DNA of 13,392 nt from Dehalococcoidia bacterium UBA4060 (GTDB taxonomy: Bacteria; Chloroflexota; Dehalococcoidia; GIF9; UBA5629), in contig DFZI01000003.1 of the NCBI GenBank assembly GCA_002383665.1, positions 1 to 13,392 on the forward strand, in the 5' to 3' direction. Positions 5,660 to 13,392 of this stretch are shown piece after piece (position 1 is the first letter of the stretch; the number at the start of each line of letters is the position of its first letter). The translations under genes were made by a program, and so were the position numbers. The notes under the pieces are model-generated. The model was not told where the DNA came from. It ran no database searches and saw only the letters and a program-made list of their open reading frames with translations.

Positions 5660-8600
5660 TTAACTGATATCTCTGTGATAATTTTGCAGGGACTTGGCCT
5701 CCGGCCGTGCTTTGACATAAGCAGCAATGCCCTTTGCTGCAGCGGCTGCTGCAGCGAGCGTGGTAATATAGGGCACCTTATATTTTATCGCCGTCTTGCG
5801 TATATACGAATCGTCATGTTTGCTCATTTTCCCACTGGGGGTATTAATGACAAGCTGTATTTCACCGTTTTTAATCCCATCAACGATGTTGGGCCTTCCC
5901 TCATGCTGCTTATTGAGTATCTCGGAGTTGATTTTGTGTTGCTTGAGGAATTCATGTGTGCCACGTGTGGCCTTGATCTTAAAACCCAGCTTTTCAAACT
6001 GTCTGGCAACCTCCAGTGTTTCCGGCATATCCTTGCTGAAAAGGCTGAGAAGGACTGTCCCGCTGACAGGAAGCCTCTGTCCAGCAGCTTCCTGGGCCTT
6101 GTAGAAGGCTATTCCGAAGGAATCAGCCATACCGAGCACCTCACCTGTTGATCTCATCTCGGGTCCAAGTATGGGATCAACCTCAGGAAACATACTGAAC
6201 GGGAAAACGGCTTCTTTGACGCCAAAATGGGGTATCTTTTTCTGTTTTAAATTGAGCGAATCCAATTTTTTGCCCAGCATTACCTGGGTGGCTATGCGGG
6301 CCATGGGTATATTACATACTTTGGAGACGAGTGGCACTGTGCGGGATGCTCTGGGGTTGGCTTCAAGCACGTAAACTGTGTCTTTAGCGATGGCATATTG
6401 CATATTCATCAGCCCGACAACATTTAGCTCACGTGCGATCCTGCGCGTGTAATCATTGATCGTCTTCATATGTTTTATGGGTATGGTGACTGGGGGTATG
6501 ACACAACACGAATCTCCGGAGTGGATACCAGCCAGCTCTATATGTTCCATGATGGCAGGCACAAAAGCATCATATCCATCCGCTATGGCATCGGCCTCGG
6601 TTTCGGTTGCGTGTTCAAGAAATTTGTCGATAAGGATGGGGCGATCGGGTGTTATGCCGACAGCCGCTTTTACGTACTGTCTTAGCATTTCTTCATCATG
6701 AACAATCTGCATGCCACGTCCACCCAGCACGTAGGATGGCCTGACCATCAAAGGATAGCCGATCTGTGCAGCAACCTTGAGTGCTTCGTCCATGTTGCTG
6801 GCCATGCCAGAGTCAGGCATAGGAATTTTCATCTTCATCATCATATCACGAAAGCGTCCACGATCTTCTGCCAGATCGATTATCTCGGGCGTTGTACCCA
6901 GGATCTTCACACCTGCGGAGTTTAATTCACCTGCAATGTTAAGAGGGGTCTGGCCGCCGAATTGTACGATGACTCCCTCGGGTTTCTCTTTTTCGTAGAT
7001 GCTCAGCACATCCTCGACGGTAAGCGGCTCAAAATAAAGCTTGTCAGAAGTATCATAGTCAGTCGAGACGGTCTCCGGATTGCAGTTGACCATGATGGTT
7101 TCAAACCCTTCGTCGCGGAGGGCGAAGGCAGCATGAACACAGCAATAATCAAATTCAATGCCCTGCCCGATCCGGTTTGGTCCCCCTCCCAGCACCATGA
7201 CCTTTTTGTGGTTGCTGCTGACCGTTTTATCAGGGGCGTTGTAGGTGGAGAAATAATAAGCAGCGTTATCCACGCCGCTGACCGGGACAGGCTCCCATCC
7301 CTCTTTGATACCCAGGAAAAAGCGCTGGTGACGTATTTCCCTCTCCGATTTTCCCAGCAATATAGAAAGGTATTTATCGGCAAAACCTTCCTGCTTGGCT
7401 TTTTTCAGAAGTTCATCGGGAAGGTTTTTGCCTTTATATTTTAGTATTTCCTCTTCAAGCTCAACCAGCTCCTTCGTTTGCTGGATAAACCAGTGTTTGA
7501 TATGGGTCTTATTATGAATCTCATCGATCCCTGCCCCCTTGCGTAAGGCCTCGTAAATAATGAACTGGCGCTCGCTGGACGGCTCTCTGAGCATATCCAT
7601 CAACTCGCTTAGTGACTTTGTATTAAGGTCTTTAGCGAAGCCTAGACCGTAGCGACCAGTCTCCAGCGATCTTATGGCTTTTTGCAGAGCCTCTTTATAA
7701 TTTTTGCCTATGCTCATGACCTCGCCCACAGCACGCATCTGGGTACCCAGCCTGTCCTCGGCATCCTTGAATTTTTCAAATGCCCAGCGAGCAAACTTCA
7801 CTACCACATAATCGCCGGAGGGTGTGTATTTTTCCAGCGTTCCATCCCGCCAGTAGGGAAGTTCGTCAAGTGTCAGTCCTGCGGCCAGTTTGGCAGAGAT
7901 CAGGGCAATGGGGAAACCTGTCGCCTTGGAAGCCAGTGCCGATGAACGTGATGTGCGGGGATTGATCTCGATTACGACTACGCGATCTGTCTTGGGATCA
8001 TGAGCAAACTGGATGTTGGTGCCGCCGATGACACCTATGGCCTCGACAATTTTATAAGAATAGTCCTGCAATTTTTTCTGAAGCTCGCTACTGATCGTGA
8101 GCATAGGCGCTGTACAAAATGAATCTCCGGTATGAACACCCATGGGGTCAACATTTTCAATAAAACAGACGGTGATCATCTGGTTTTTTTTATCACGGAC
8201 GACCTCCAGTTCGAGCTCTTCCCAGCCTTCAACTGACTCTTCAATCAGCACCTGCCCGATAAGGCTGGCTGCAATACCCCTGCTGGCAATAGTGCGTAGC
8301 TCTTCAATGTTGTACACCAGCCCTCCCCCCGTTCCTCCCATAGTATAGGCGGGCCGCACCACGACGGGATAACCGAGCTCAGCCGCTGCTTTCTCAGCAT
8401 CTTCGATGGTGTAAACAGCCTGGCTTTCAGGCATTTCAATGCCCAGCCGGCTCATTGTCTCTTTGAAAGTAATTCTATCTTCACCACTGCGGATGGCATC
8501 AATATCCACACCTATGACCTCGACATTATATTTTGAGAGTATACCGGCCTGTGCCAGCTCGGAGCTGAGATTGAGGCCTGACTGACCGCCCAGGTTGGGC

Positions 8601-8860
8601 AGGAGGGCGTCTGGTCGCTCTTTCTCGATAATTTTTTCCATCATCTCCACAGTTAACGGCTCTATATAAGTGATATGAGCCATACCCGGATCGGTCATAA
8701 TAGTTGCTGGGTTGGAGTTCACCAGCACTATCTCATAGCCAAGTTCTTTGAGAGCCTTGCAGGCCTGTGTCCCTGAGTAATCAAACTCGCAGGCTTGGCC
8801 AATAATGATGGGGCCAGAGCCTATGATCATGATTTTCTTGATATCGTTACGCCGAGGCAA
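5660..8860 (-). CDS. carB: Carbamoyl-phosphate synthase large subunit, copy 1 (downstream copy)
   Basis: This cytosolic subunit makes carbamoyl phosphate from bicarbonate, ammonia delivered by CarA, and two ATP. It has 1066 residues, full length for CarB (1073 in E. coli). The order is: carboxyphosphate ATP-grasp half (about 1-400), oligomerisation domain (to about 550), carbamate-phosphorylating ATP-grasp half (to about 930) and an MGS-type allosteric domain. Both halves keep the glycine loop (MGGTGGG; LGGRGM), the HTGDS/HSGDS histidine, the catalytic Gln, and ExNPR (EINPR, EANPR). The linker reads PVSGVDNAAYYFSTY in place of the DTCAAEF linker of E. coli and of the neighbouring copy, which marks a different lineage. 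Near the end a run of about seven alanines follows YITTL. The start is TTG at 8858-8860 with GGAGG six bases upstream, giving the standard MPRRNDI N-terminus. The gene lies 24 bases after copy 2 and 4 bases before pyrK. Confidence 0.96.
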   Translation of the reverse strand: MPRRNDIKKIMIIGSGPIIIGQACEFDYSGTQACKALKELGYEIVLVNSNPATIMTDPGMAHITYIEPLTVEMMEKIIEKERPDALLPNLGGQSGLNLSSELAQAGILSKYNVEVIGVDIDAIRSGEDRITFKETMSRLGIEMPESQAVYTIEDAEKAAAELGYPVVVRPAYTMGGTGGGLVYNIEELRTIASRGIAASLIGQVLIEESVEGWEELELEVVRDKKNQMITVCFIENVDPMGVHTGDSFCTAPMLTISSELQKKLQDYSYKIVEAIGVIGGTNIQFAHDPKTDRVVVIEINPRTSRSSALASKATGFPIALISAKLAAGLTLDELPYWRDGTLEKYTPSGDYVVVKFARWAFEKFKDAEDRLGTQMRAVGEVMSIGKNYKEALQKAIRSLETGRYGLGFAKDLNTKSLSELMDMLREPSSERQFIIYEALRKGAGIDEIHNKTHIKHWFIQQTKELVELEEEILKYKGKNLPDELLKKAKQEGFADKYLSILLGKSEREIRHQRFFLGIKEGWEPVPVSGVDNAAYYFSTYNAPDKTVSSNHKKVMVLGGGPNRIGQGIEFDYCCVHAAFALRDEGFETIMVNCNPETVSTDYDTSDKLYFEPLTVEDVLSIYEKEKPEGVIVQFGGQTPLNIAGELNSAGVKILGTTPEIIDLAEDRGRFRDMMMKMKIPMPDSGMASNMDEALKVAAQIGYPLMVRPSYVLGGRGMQIVHDEEMLRQYVKAAVGITPDRPILIDKFLEHATETEADAIADGYDAFVPAIMEHIELAGIHSGDSCCVIPPVTIPIKHMKTINDYTRRIARELNVVGLMNMQYAIAKDTVYVLEANPRASRTVPLVSKVCNIPMARIATQVMLGKKLDSLNLKQKKIPHFGVKEAVFPFSMFPEVDPILGPEMRSTGEVLGMADSFGIAFYKAQEAAGQRLPVSGTVLLSLFSKDMPETLEVARQFEKLGFKIKATRGTHEFLKQHKINSEILNKQHEGRPNIVDGIKNGEIQLVINTPSGKMSKHDDSYIRKTAIKYKVPYITTLAAAAAAAKGIAAYVKARPEAKSLQNYHRDIS

Positions 8861-8884
8861 ATTGTTCCTCCTTTTATTGGTTAT

Positions 8885-11800
8885 TCAAGCCAGGTATTCG
8901 GATAGCGGTTTGATGCTGTATACTCTTTGACCCTGTGAAAGTGCCTTGAGCGCTGCACGGGCTGTGTCCAGCGATGTAAAGCAGGGAATCCGGCGCTCTG
9001 CGGCCGCGCGCCGGATGTGAAATCCATCCTGCAACGCTATCCTGCCGCCTGTAATGGTATTGACAATACCATCAACCGTGCCACTACTAATCAGGTCTAT
9101 GATATTAGGGCTGCCCTGACTGAGTTTTTTCTCAATCGCAGTAACCCTCATGCCGTTTTTTTCTATATATGCTGCCGTGCCTTCCGTGGCATATAGTCTG
9201 TACCCAAGTGAATGAAATCCCCTGATGATAGGCAGGGCTTCTTTCTTATTTTTATCGGCTATGCTGAGAAGCAGATTACCTTCTGGAGGTAGTATCAGTC
9301 CCGCTGCCATGAGGGCTTTGATCATTGCCCCTTCAAAGGTATGGTCGATGCCCATGACCTCTCCAGTGGATTTCATCTCTGGCCCCAGATACGTGTCGAC
9401 GCCTGTTAATTTTGACATCGAGAATACAGGAGCCTTGACGCCGACCAGCCGTCTCTTCCTATATAATCCCGTCCCATAGCCCTGTTTTTTTAAGCTTATA
9501 CCCAACATGACCTTGACAGCCAGGTTGATCATGGGTATGCCGGTCACCTTGGAGATAAATGGTATTGTCCGACTGGCTCGCGGGTTGACCTCGATCACAT
9601 AGGTTGAAGATTGTTCATTTGCCTGGCCTGGCATGATGACGAACTGTACATTCATCAATCCCTTGACCTGCATTGCCAGTGCTATCTTGACCGAATAGTC
9701 TACCAGTGTATTGACTTCACGCGTTGTAAGGTTAAGTCCGGGATAGATGGCTATGGAATCACCACTATGAACTCCCGCCCTCTCAATATGTTCCATAATG
9801 CCCGGTATTAGCACGTCGGTACCGTCACAGACAGCATCGACCTCAACTTCCCTGCCCTCGAAATATTTATCGATCAAAATGGGGTGGCTGCTGTCCAGGT
9901 CAAGGGCGCGTTTCATATATTTGGTCAGCTCCTCATCATTATTGACTATCTCCATGGCACGGCCACCCAGTACGTAACTTGGCCTCACCAGCACGGGATA
10001 GCTGAGCATGTCTGCGGTGTCAAGCGCTTCCTTCAGTGACATAATACCAGCGCCGGGTGGTTGTGGAACACCTATACTATTAAGAAAGCTCTCAAATCTA
10101 CGGCGGTCTTCAGCCAAGTCTATAGCTTCGGCGGAGGAACCTATCAGAGAATGACCGCTTGATGATAGTGGTCCGGCCAGATTAATAGCGGTTTGGCCTC
10201 CGAATTGCACAATAGATGGGCAGTCAATGTAACGCTGGTCCAGAAAGGACTCATTTTCGATTATATTACGCACACTCTCTTCGTCCAGCCCTTCAAAATA
10301 GAGACGATTACTGGTGTCGAAATCAGTAGATACTGTTTCGGGATTAGAATTGATTATGATGCTCCTGTAGCCGGCCTCCTGTAGCGCCCATGCCGAGTGC
10401 ACGCTGCAATAATCAAACTCTATGCCCTGGCCAATGCGAATAGGGCCGCTACCGATCACCAGTGCCTTGCGCTCATCGATCGGTTCGGCCTCATTTTCCT
10501 TTTCATAGGTGCTGTAGAAATAAGGGGTCTCTGCGTCAAACTCGGCTGCACAGGTATCCACCATCTTGTATACCGGCTTGATTTGCCAGTCCTTGCGTAG
10601 TTCTCTAACCTGTTCAGGCAGCCTGTCTGCCAAGGTGCCTATTTGTTCGTCTGAAAATCCCAACCGCTTTGCCTGCCAGAGCAGATCACGGCTGAGTGTT
10701 TCGGAAAGCAGGCGTTTTTCCATATCGATTATATTCGATGCTTTCTGTATGAACCAGGGATCGATGCCCGTATGCAACGATAGCTCTTCGACCTGCTTTC
10801 CCCTTCTGAGGGCGGCCATGATTGCCCAGATGCGGAGATCGTTGGGATACAGAGGATATGAATCGAGTGTGCCGTCATTGCCCCAACCCTTGTCCTCCCA
10901 CAACAGCGATCTCTTGCCGAACTCCAGTGAGCGCACGGCTTTCTGCAGGGCAGCTTCAAAACAACGATCTATGGCCATGATCTCTCCGGTAGCTTTCATC
11001 TGAGTGCCCAGCGTACGATCGCCGGTGGCAAACTTATCAAACGGCCAGCGGGGAATCTTGACCACACAGTAGTCAAGGGCTGGCTCAAAAGCCGCCATGG
11101 TCTTGCCTGTAACTTTATTCGGTATCTCATCCAGTCTTTTGCCGACGGCGATCTTGGCGGCTATCCTGGCAATGGGATACCCGGTGGCTTTACTGGCGAG
11201 GGCAGAGCTACGGCTGACGCGGGGGTTGACTTCGATGATATAGTATTCGCTCTGCTTTACATTCAGTTGGTCAGGTGCCCATCTTCTTGCCACTGCCGGG
11301 CTGGGTGTGAGTGCAAACTGTATATTGCAGCCGCCTTCAATTTTTAAAGCACGGATGATCTTGAGGCTTGCCGAGCGCAGCATCTGGTATTCCCTATCGG
11401 TTAGCGTCTGGCTCGGTGCAACAACAATGCTGTCTCCGGTATGTATGCCCATAGGATCCATATTTTCCATGTTGCAGATAGTAATACAGTTGTCGGCCGA
11501 ATCCCTTATAACTTCATATTCGAGCTCTTTCCAGCCGAATAGACATCGTTCCACCAGCACCTGCTTCGTCATGCTGGCATTGAGTCCGCTGCTGACTATG
11601 ATCTTGAGGTCATCCATGGTATAAGCAATACCCCCACCAGTTCCACCCAATGTAAACGAAGGCCGTACTATCAGGGGCAGTCCGATCTTGCCGGCGAAGT
11701 CAACGGCATCTTCCTCGCTGTTGACTGTGACACTTTCCGGGACAGGCTCACCGATATCGTTCATCAGTTTTTTAAACAGGGAACGTTCTTCGGCTTGCTT

Positions 11801-12160
11801 GATGCTTTCAAGCTGTGTGCCCAGAAGCCGTACGTTATATTTATCAAGTATGCCAGCATCAGCCAGTTCTACTGCCAGGTTGAGGCCTGTCTGTCCTCCC
11901 AGCGTGGGTAGCAGGCCGTCAGGCCTTTCACGTTCAATAATGCGGCTGACTACATCGAGGGTCAGCGGCTCGATATAGACGATGTTGGCAATGCCCTGAT
12001 CAGTCATAATTGTGGCAGGGTTGGAGTTGACCAGGACTGTCACTATCCCTTCTTCACGTAAGGACTTGCAGGCTTGTGTTCCTGCGTAGTCAAATTCGGC
12101 AGCTTGGCCGATAATGATGGGCCCCGACCCTATAACAAGTACTTTATGTGGTTTTTCCAT
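8885..12160 (-). CDS. carB: Carbamoyl-phosphate synthase large subunit, copy 2 (next to carA)
   Basis: This is a second complete CarB, 1091 residues. It has the same four-domain order: GSGPIIIGQAAEFDY, the LGGTGGG glycine loop, MGIHTGDS and EVNPR in the first half; DTCAAEF linker; GSGPIRIGQGIEFDY, LGGRAM, AGVHSGDS and EVNPR in the second; then an MGS domain ending in KPLSEYLA. All catalytic residues that I can place by memory of the E. coli enzyme are kept, so it should be active. It differs from copy 1 in the linker and in two loop extensions. The stretch between the catalytic QF and EVNPR is 27 residues in the first half (12 in copy 1) and 16 in the second half (10 in copy 1). An extra segment (NESFLDQRYIDCPS) also precedes the VQFGGQT motif. 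The ATG at 12160 directly follows the carA stop, so this copy is the likelier tight partner of CarA. The wording resembles Chloroflexota CarB from memory. Confidence 0.96.
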   Translation of the reverse strand: MEKPHKVLVIGSGPIIIGQAAEFDYAGTQACKSLREEGIVTVLVNSNPATIMTDQGIANIVYIEPLTLDVVSRIIERERPDGLLPTLGGQTGLNLAVELADAGILDKYNVRLLGTQLESIKQAEERSLFKKLMNDIGEPVPESVTVNSEEDAVDFAGKIGLPLIVRPSFTLGGTGGGIAYTMDDLKIIVSSGLNASMTKQVLVERCLFGWKELEYEVIRDSADNCITICNMENMDPMGIHTGDSIVVAPSQTLTDREYQMLRSASLKIIRALKIEGGCNIQFALTPSPAVARRWAPDQLNVKQSEYYIIEVNPRVSRSSALASKATGYPIARIAAKIAVGKRLDEIPNKVTGKTMAAFEPALDYCVVKIPRWPFDKFATGDRTLGTQMKATGEIMAIDRCFEAALQKAVRSLEFGKRSLLWEDKGWGNDGTLDSYPLYPNDLRIWAIMAALRRGKQVEELSLHTGIDPWFIQKASNIIDMEKRLLSETLSRDLLWQAKRLGFSDEQIGTLADRLPEQVRELRKDWQIKPVYKMVDTCAAEFDAETPYFYSTYEKENEAEPIDERKALVIGSGPIRIGQGIEFDYCSVHSAWALQEAGYRSIIINSNPETVSTDFDTSNRLYFEGLDEESVRNIIENESFLDQRYIDCPSIVQFGGQTAINLAGPLSSSGHSLIGSSAEAIDLAEDRRRFESFLNSIGVPQPPGAGIMSLKEALDTADMLSYPVLVRPSYVLGGRAMEIVNNDEELTKYMKRALDLDSSHPILIDKYFEGREVEVDAVCDGTDVLIPGIMEHIERAGVHSGDSIAIYPGLNLTTREVNTLVDYSVKIALAMQVKGLMNVQFVIMPGQANEQSSTYVIEVNPRASRTIPFISKVTGIPMINLAVKVMLGISLKKQGYGTGLYRKRRLVGVKAPVFSMSKLTGVDTYLGPEMKSTGEVMGIDHTFEGAMIKALMAAGLILPPEGNLLLSIADKNKKEALPIIRGFHSLGYRLYATEGTAAYIEKNGMRVTAIEKKLSQGSPNIIDLISSGTVDGIVNTITGGRIALQDGFHIRRAAAERRIPCFTSLDTARAALKALSQGQRVYSIKPLSEYLA
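9593..9640 (-). other. Extended active-site loop in second ATP-grasp half of CarB copy 2
   Basis: Sixteen codons lie between QF and EVNPR, against 10 at the matching place in copy 1. The added residues (MPGQANEQSS) occupy the position that corresponds by internal pseudo-symmetry to the longer loop in the first half. Confidence 0.7.
11234..11314 (-). other. Extended active-site loop in first ATP-grasp half of CarB copy 2
   Basis: Twenty-seven codons lie here between the QF and the EVNPR motif of copy 2, against 12 in copy 1. The extra residues (TPSPAVARRWAPDQLNVKQS) are polar and proline-rich, typical of a surface loop. The flanking metal- and ATP-binding residues are intact and the frame is unbroken. 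Confidence 0.75.
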
Positions 12161-13264
12161 TTAAATTGATTTCCTCTGCTCCATCATCTGAATAAATCTT
12201 TCGAATAAGTAAAGATTGTCCTGCGGTCCGGGTGAACCTTCGGCATGATATTGTATAGAAAGTACAGGCATCTGGTTATGCCGCAATCCCTCTACAGTGC
12301 CGTCATTGAGATTAATGTGGCTGACCTCCAGACCGCCCTTTAACGTCTCCGGTGCAATAGCATAGCCATGGTTTTGCGTTGTGATATGTACACGTCCTGT
12401 AGCAAGGTCGCGTACTGGATGGTTGCCACCCCGGTGCCCAAATTTAAGCTTGAAGGTATCGGCTCCCAGAGCACGTCCTATCAATTGGTGCCCCAGACAG
12501 ATGCCCATAACAGGCACCTTGCCCAGTATAGCTGTGACCATATCGATAGAATATCGTAACAGAGCAGGGTCGCCGGGGCCGGGCGACAGCACGACGCCAT
12601 CAGGGTTTAAGGCCATAACCTCGGATGCAGTTGCCGTGCAGGGCAAAATAGTAAGAGAGCACCCCAGCCTGGCCATTATGCGAGCAATGTTGTAGCGCAG
12701 CCCCATATCGATGATAACCACGTTGAATTTCGATGGTTCTACCACGGTATTTTCCCACTTATATTTAGATGTGGTGGAGACCTCTTTAACAAAGTCGGTA
12801 GCATCATAGGTGGGCAGACTTTTTAACTCCCTGAGCGATTCGGCCACGGTAAGATCAGTAGACATAATCCCCATCATCACGCCCAGTGAGCGTATATGAC
12901 GTGTCAGGCTGCGTGTATCGATGCCGGTGATGCCGGGTATATCGTTGTTTTTGAGATAGCTGTCCAGGGACATTTGATTTTTCCAGTGGCTGGGAGTAGG
13001 ACAATGTTCGCGCACCACGAATCCTCTGACCTGTATTTTGGACGATTCTATATCGGTACTATTGATGCCATAATTGCCGATCAGAGGGTAGGTGGGGACA
13101 ACGATCTGCCCGGCAAAGGATGGATCGGTGAGCATCTCCTGGTAGCCTGTCATACTGGTGATGAAAACAATCTCACCATAAGTCGCAGTTTCAGCGCCAA
13201 ATGAAGAGCCTTCATAGAATGTGCCGTCTTCAAGCACTAACAGGGCTTTTTTGTTGGATGCCAT
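12161..13264 (-). CDS. carA: Carbamoyl-phosphate synthase small (glutaminase) subunit
   Basis: CarA hydrolyses glutamine and channels the ammonia to CarB. The protein has 367 residues, close to the family norm of 360-385. The N-terminal CPSase small-subunit domain shows LVLEDGTFYEGSSFGA, VFITSMTGYQEMLTDPSFAGQIV and the GITGIDTRSLTRHIR segment. The C-terminal class I glutamine amidotransferase domain has SPGPGDP, the nucleophile Cys256 in GICLGHQ, the QNHGYA motif, and His340/Glu342 in YHAEGSPGP, so the Cys-His-Glu triad is complete. The HAEG wording replaces the common HPEA but keeps His and Glu. The ATG at 13262-13264 shares one base with the pyrC stop (TAATG), and the stop directly abuts the ATG of carB copy 2, so the three genes are probably translationally coupled. 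It is the only carA in the window and would have to serve both large subunits unless another lies elsewhere. Confidence 0.97.
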   Translation of the reverse strand: MASNKKALLVLEDGTFYEGSSFGAETATYGEIVFITSMTGYQEMLTDPSFAGQIVVPTYPLIGNYGINSTDIESSKIQVRGFVVREHCPTPSHWKNQMSLDSYLKNNDIPGITGIDTRSLTRHIRSLGVMMGIMSTDLTVAESLRELKSLPTYDATDFVKEVSTTSKYKWENTVVEPSKFNVVIIDMGLRYNIARIMARLGCSLTILPCTATASEVMALNPDGVVLSPGPGDPALLRYSIDMVTAILGKVPVMGICLGHQLIGRALGADTFKLKFGHRGGNHPVRDLATGRVHITTQNHGYAIAPETLKGGLEVSHINLNDGTVEGLRHNQMPVLSIQYHAEGSPGPQDNLYLFERFIQMMEQRKSI

Positions 13265-13392
13265 TAACTAAATGATCCTTTTATTGATTTATCTACAAAT
13301 GATGCTTCACCGTTATAAAAAGTCGCTGCTACCATACCCTTTAGCACCTGTCCTTCCCAGGGATTATTCTTGCCCAAGGAGAACATTTTAGC
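13264..13392 (-). CDS. pyrC: Dihydroorotase, C-terminal end (5' part outside window)
   Basis: Forty-two codons plus a TAA stop (13264-13266) are visible; the frame is open at the right edge. The residues FSLGKNNPWEGQVLKGMVAA followed by TFYNGEASFVD match the conserved end of class I dihydroorotases and related amidohydrolases (SKNTPF-x-G-x-x-LKGKV-x-x-T-x-x-x-G-x-x-V). Dihydroorotase converts N-carbamoyl-L-aspartate to dihydroorotate in the cytosol. The position immediately before carA, with a one-base TAATG overlap, fits a pyrimidine operon. The metal-binding residues lie outside the window. Another amidohydrolase such as allantoinase has a similar tail, but the context favours PyrC. Confidence 0.85.
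   Translation of the reverse strand, partial: AKMFSLGKNNPWEGQVLKGMVAATFYNGEASFVDKSIKGSFS

Noticed and set aside
5656..5727. Upstream extension of pyrK by 24 codons to an earlier methionine
   Set aside because: These codons lie inside the end of carB, do not resemble the PyrK N-terminus, and the ATG at 5655 gives the expected MNLKQFKARI start.
6962..7444. Plus-strand open frame of 160 codons inside carB copy 1
   Set aside because: It is wholly antisense to a highly conserved catalytic gene, has no family-like motifs and no good ribosome site; it is a shadow frame. The same holds for the other plus-strand frames over 500-13200.
5660..12160. The two CarB frames as split halves of one gene or a frameshifted single gene
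   Set aside because: Each frame contains both ATP-grasp halves, the linker, and the allosteric domain, so each is a complete protein.
5660..12160. The carB tandem as an assembly duplication
   Set aside because: The two genes differ at many residues, in linker type and in loop lengths, so they cannot be one sequence assembled twice.
13264..13392. PyrR-type attenuator or pyrimidine leader
   Set aside because: The operon's 5' end lies beyond the right edge; the visible part is coding sequence of pyrC, so no leader can be assessed here.

Overview
The window is a densely packed stretch of bacterial chromosome, mostly on the minus strand, centred on a de novo pyrimidine biosynthesis operon. My best guess is an anaerobic Chloroflexota bacterium near Dehalococcoidia. 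That rests on remembered similarity of the second-copy CarB and CarA wording and on the mix of TTG starts with strong Shine-Dalgarno sites. It is an inference, not a search result.

Reading in transcription order from the right edge leftwards, the minus strand holds: the end of pyrC (dihydroorotase), carA (carbamoyl-phosphate synthase glutaminase subunit), two complete but clearly different carB genes in tandem, pyrK (electron-transfer subunit of dihydroorotate dehydrogenase B), a yjbQ/UPF0047 gene, and a three-gene cassette of two homologous small membrane proteins flanking a tail-anchored double zinc-ribbon protein. Spacing within this run is from -4 to +30 bases, so it looks like a single transcription unit ending near 3467. 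CarA supplies ammonia from glutamine, CarB makes carbamoyl phosphate, PyrC closes the dihydroorotate ring, and PyrK passes electrons from dihydroorotate oxidation to NAD+. The catalytic partner PyrD and aspartate carbamoyltransferase PyrB are not in the window.

A 145-base gap (3322-3466) with a weak candidate promoter and two short palindromes precedes a second minus-strand unit. It encodes a long HlyD/MacA-like lipoprotein adaptor and a MacB/FtsX-type ABC permease, with no ATPase gene beside them. On the plus strand at the left edge is the 3' part of folE (GTP cyclohydrolase I), which converges on the permease with only two bases between the stop codons.

The most noteworthy features are the two non-identical full-length CarB proteins served by one CarA, paired loop insertions in the two ATP-grasp halves of one of them, the small-membrane-protein/zinc-ribbon cassette in the pyrimidine operon, and the orphan adaptor-permease pair. 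No RNA genes, mobile elements, CRISPR arrays or convincing intrinsic terminators were seen.
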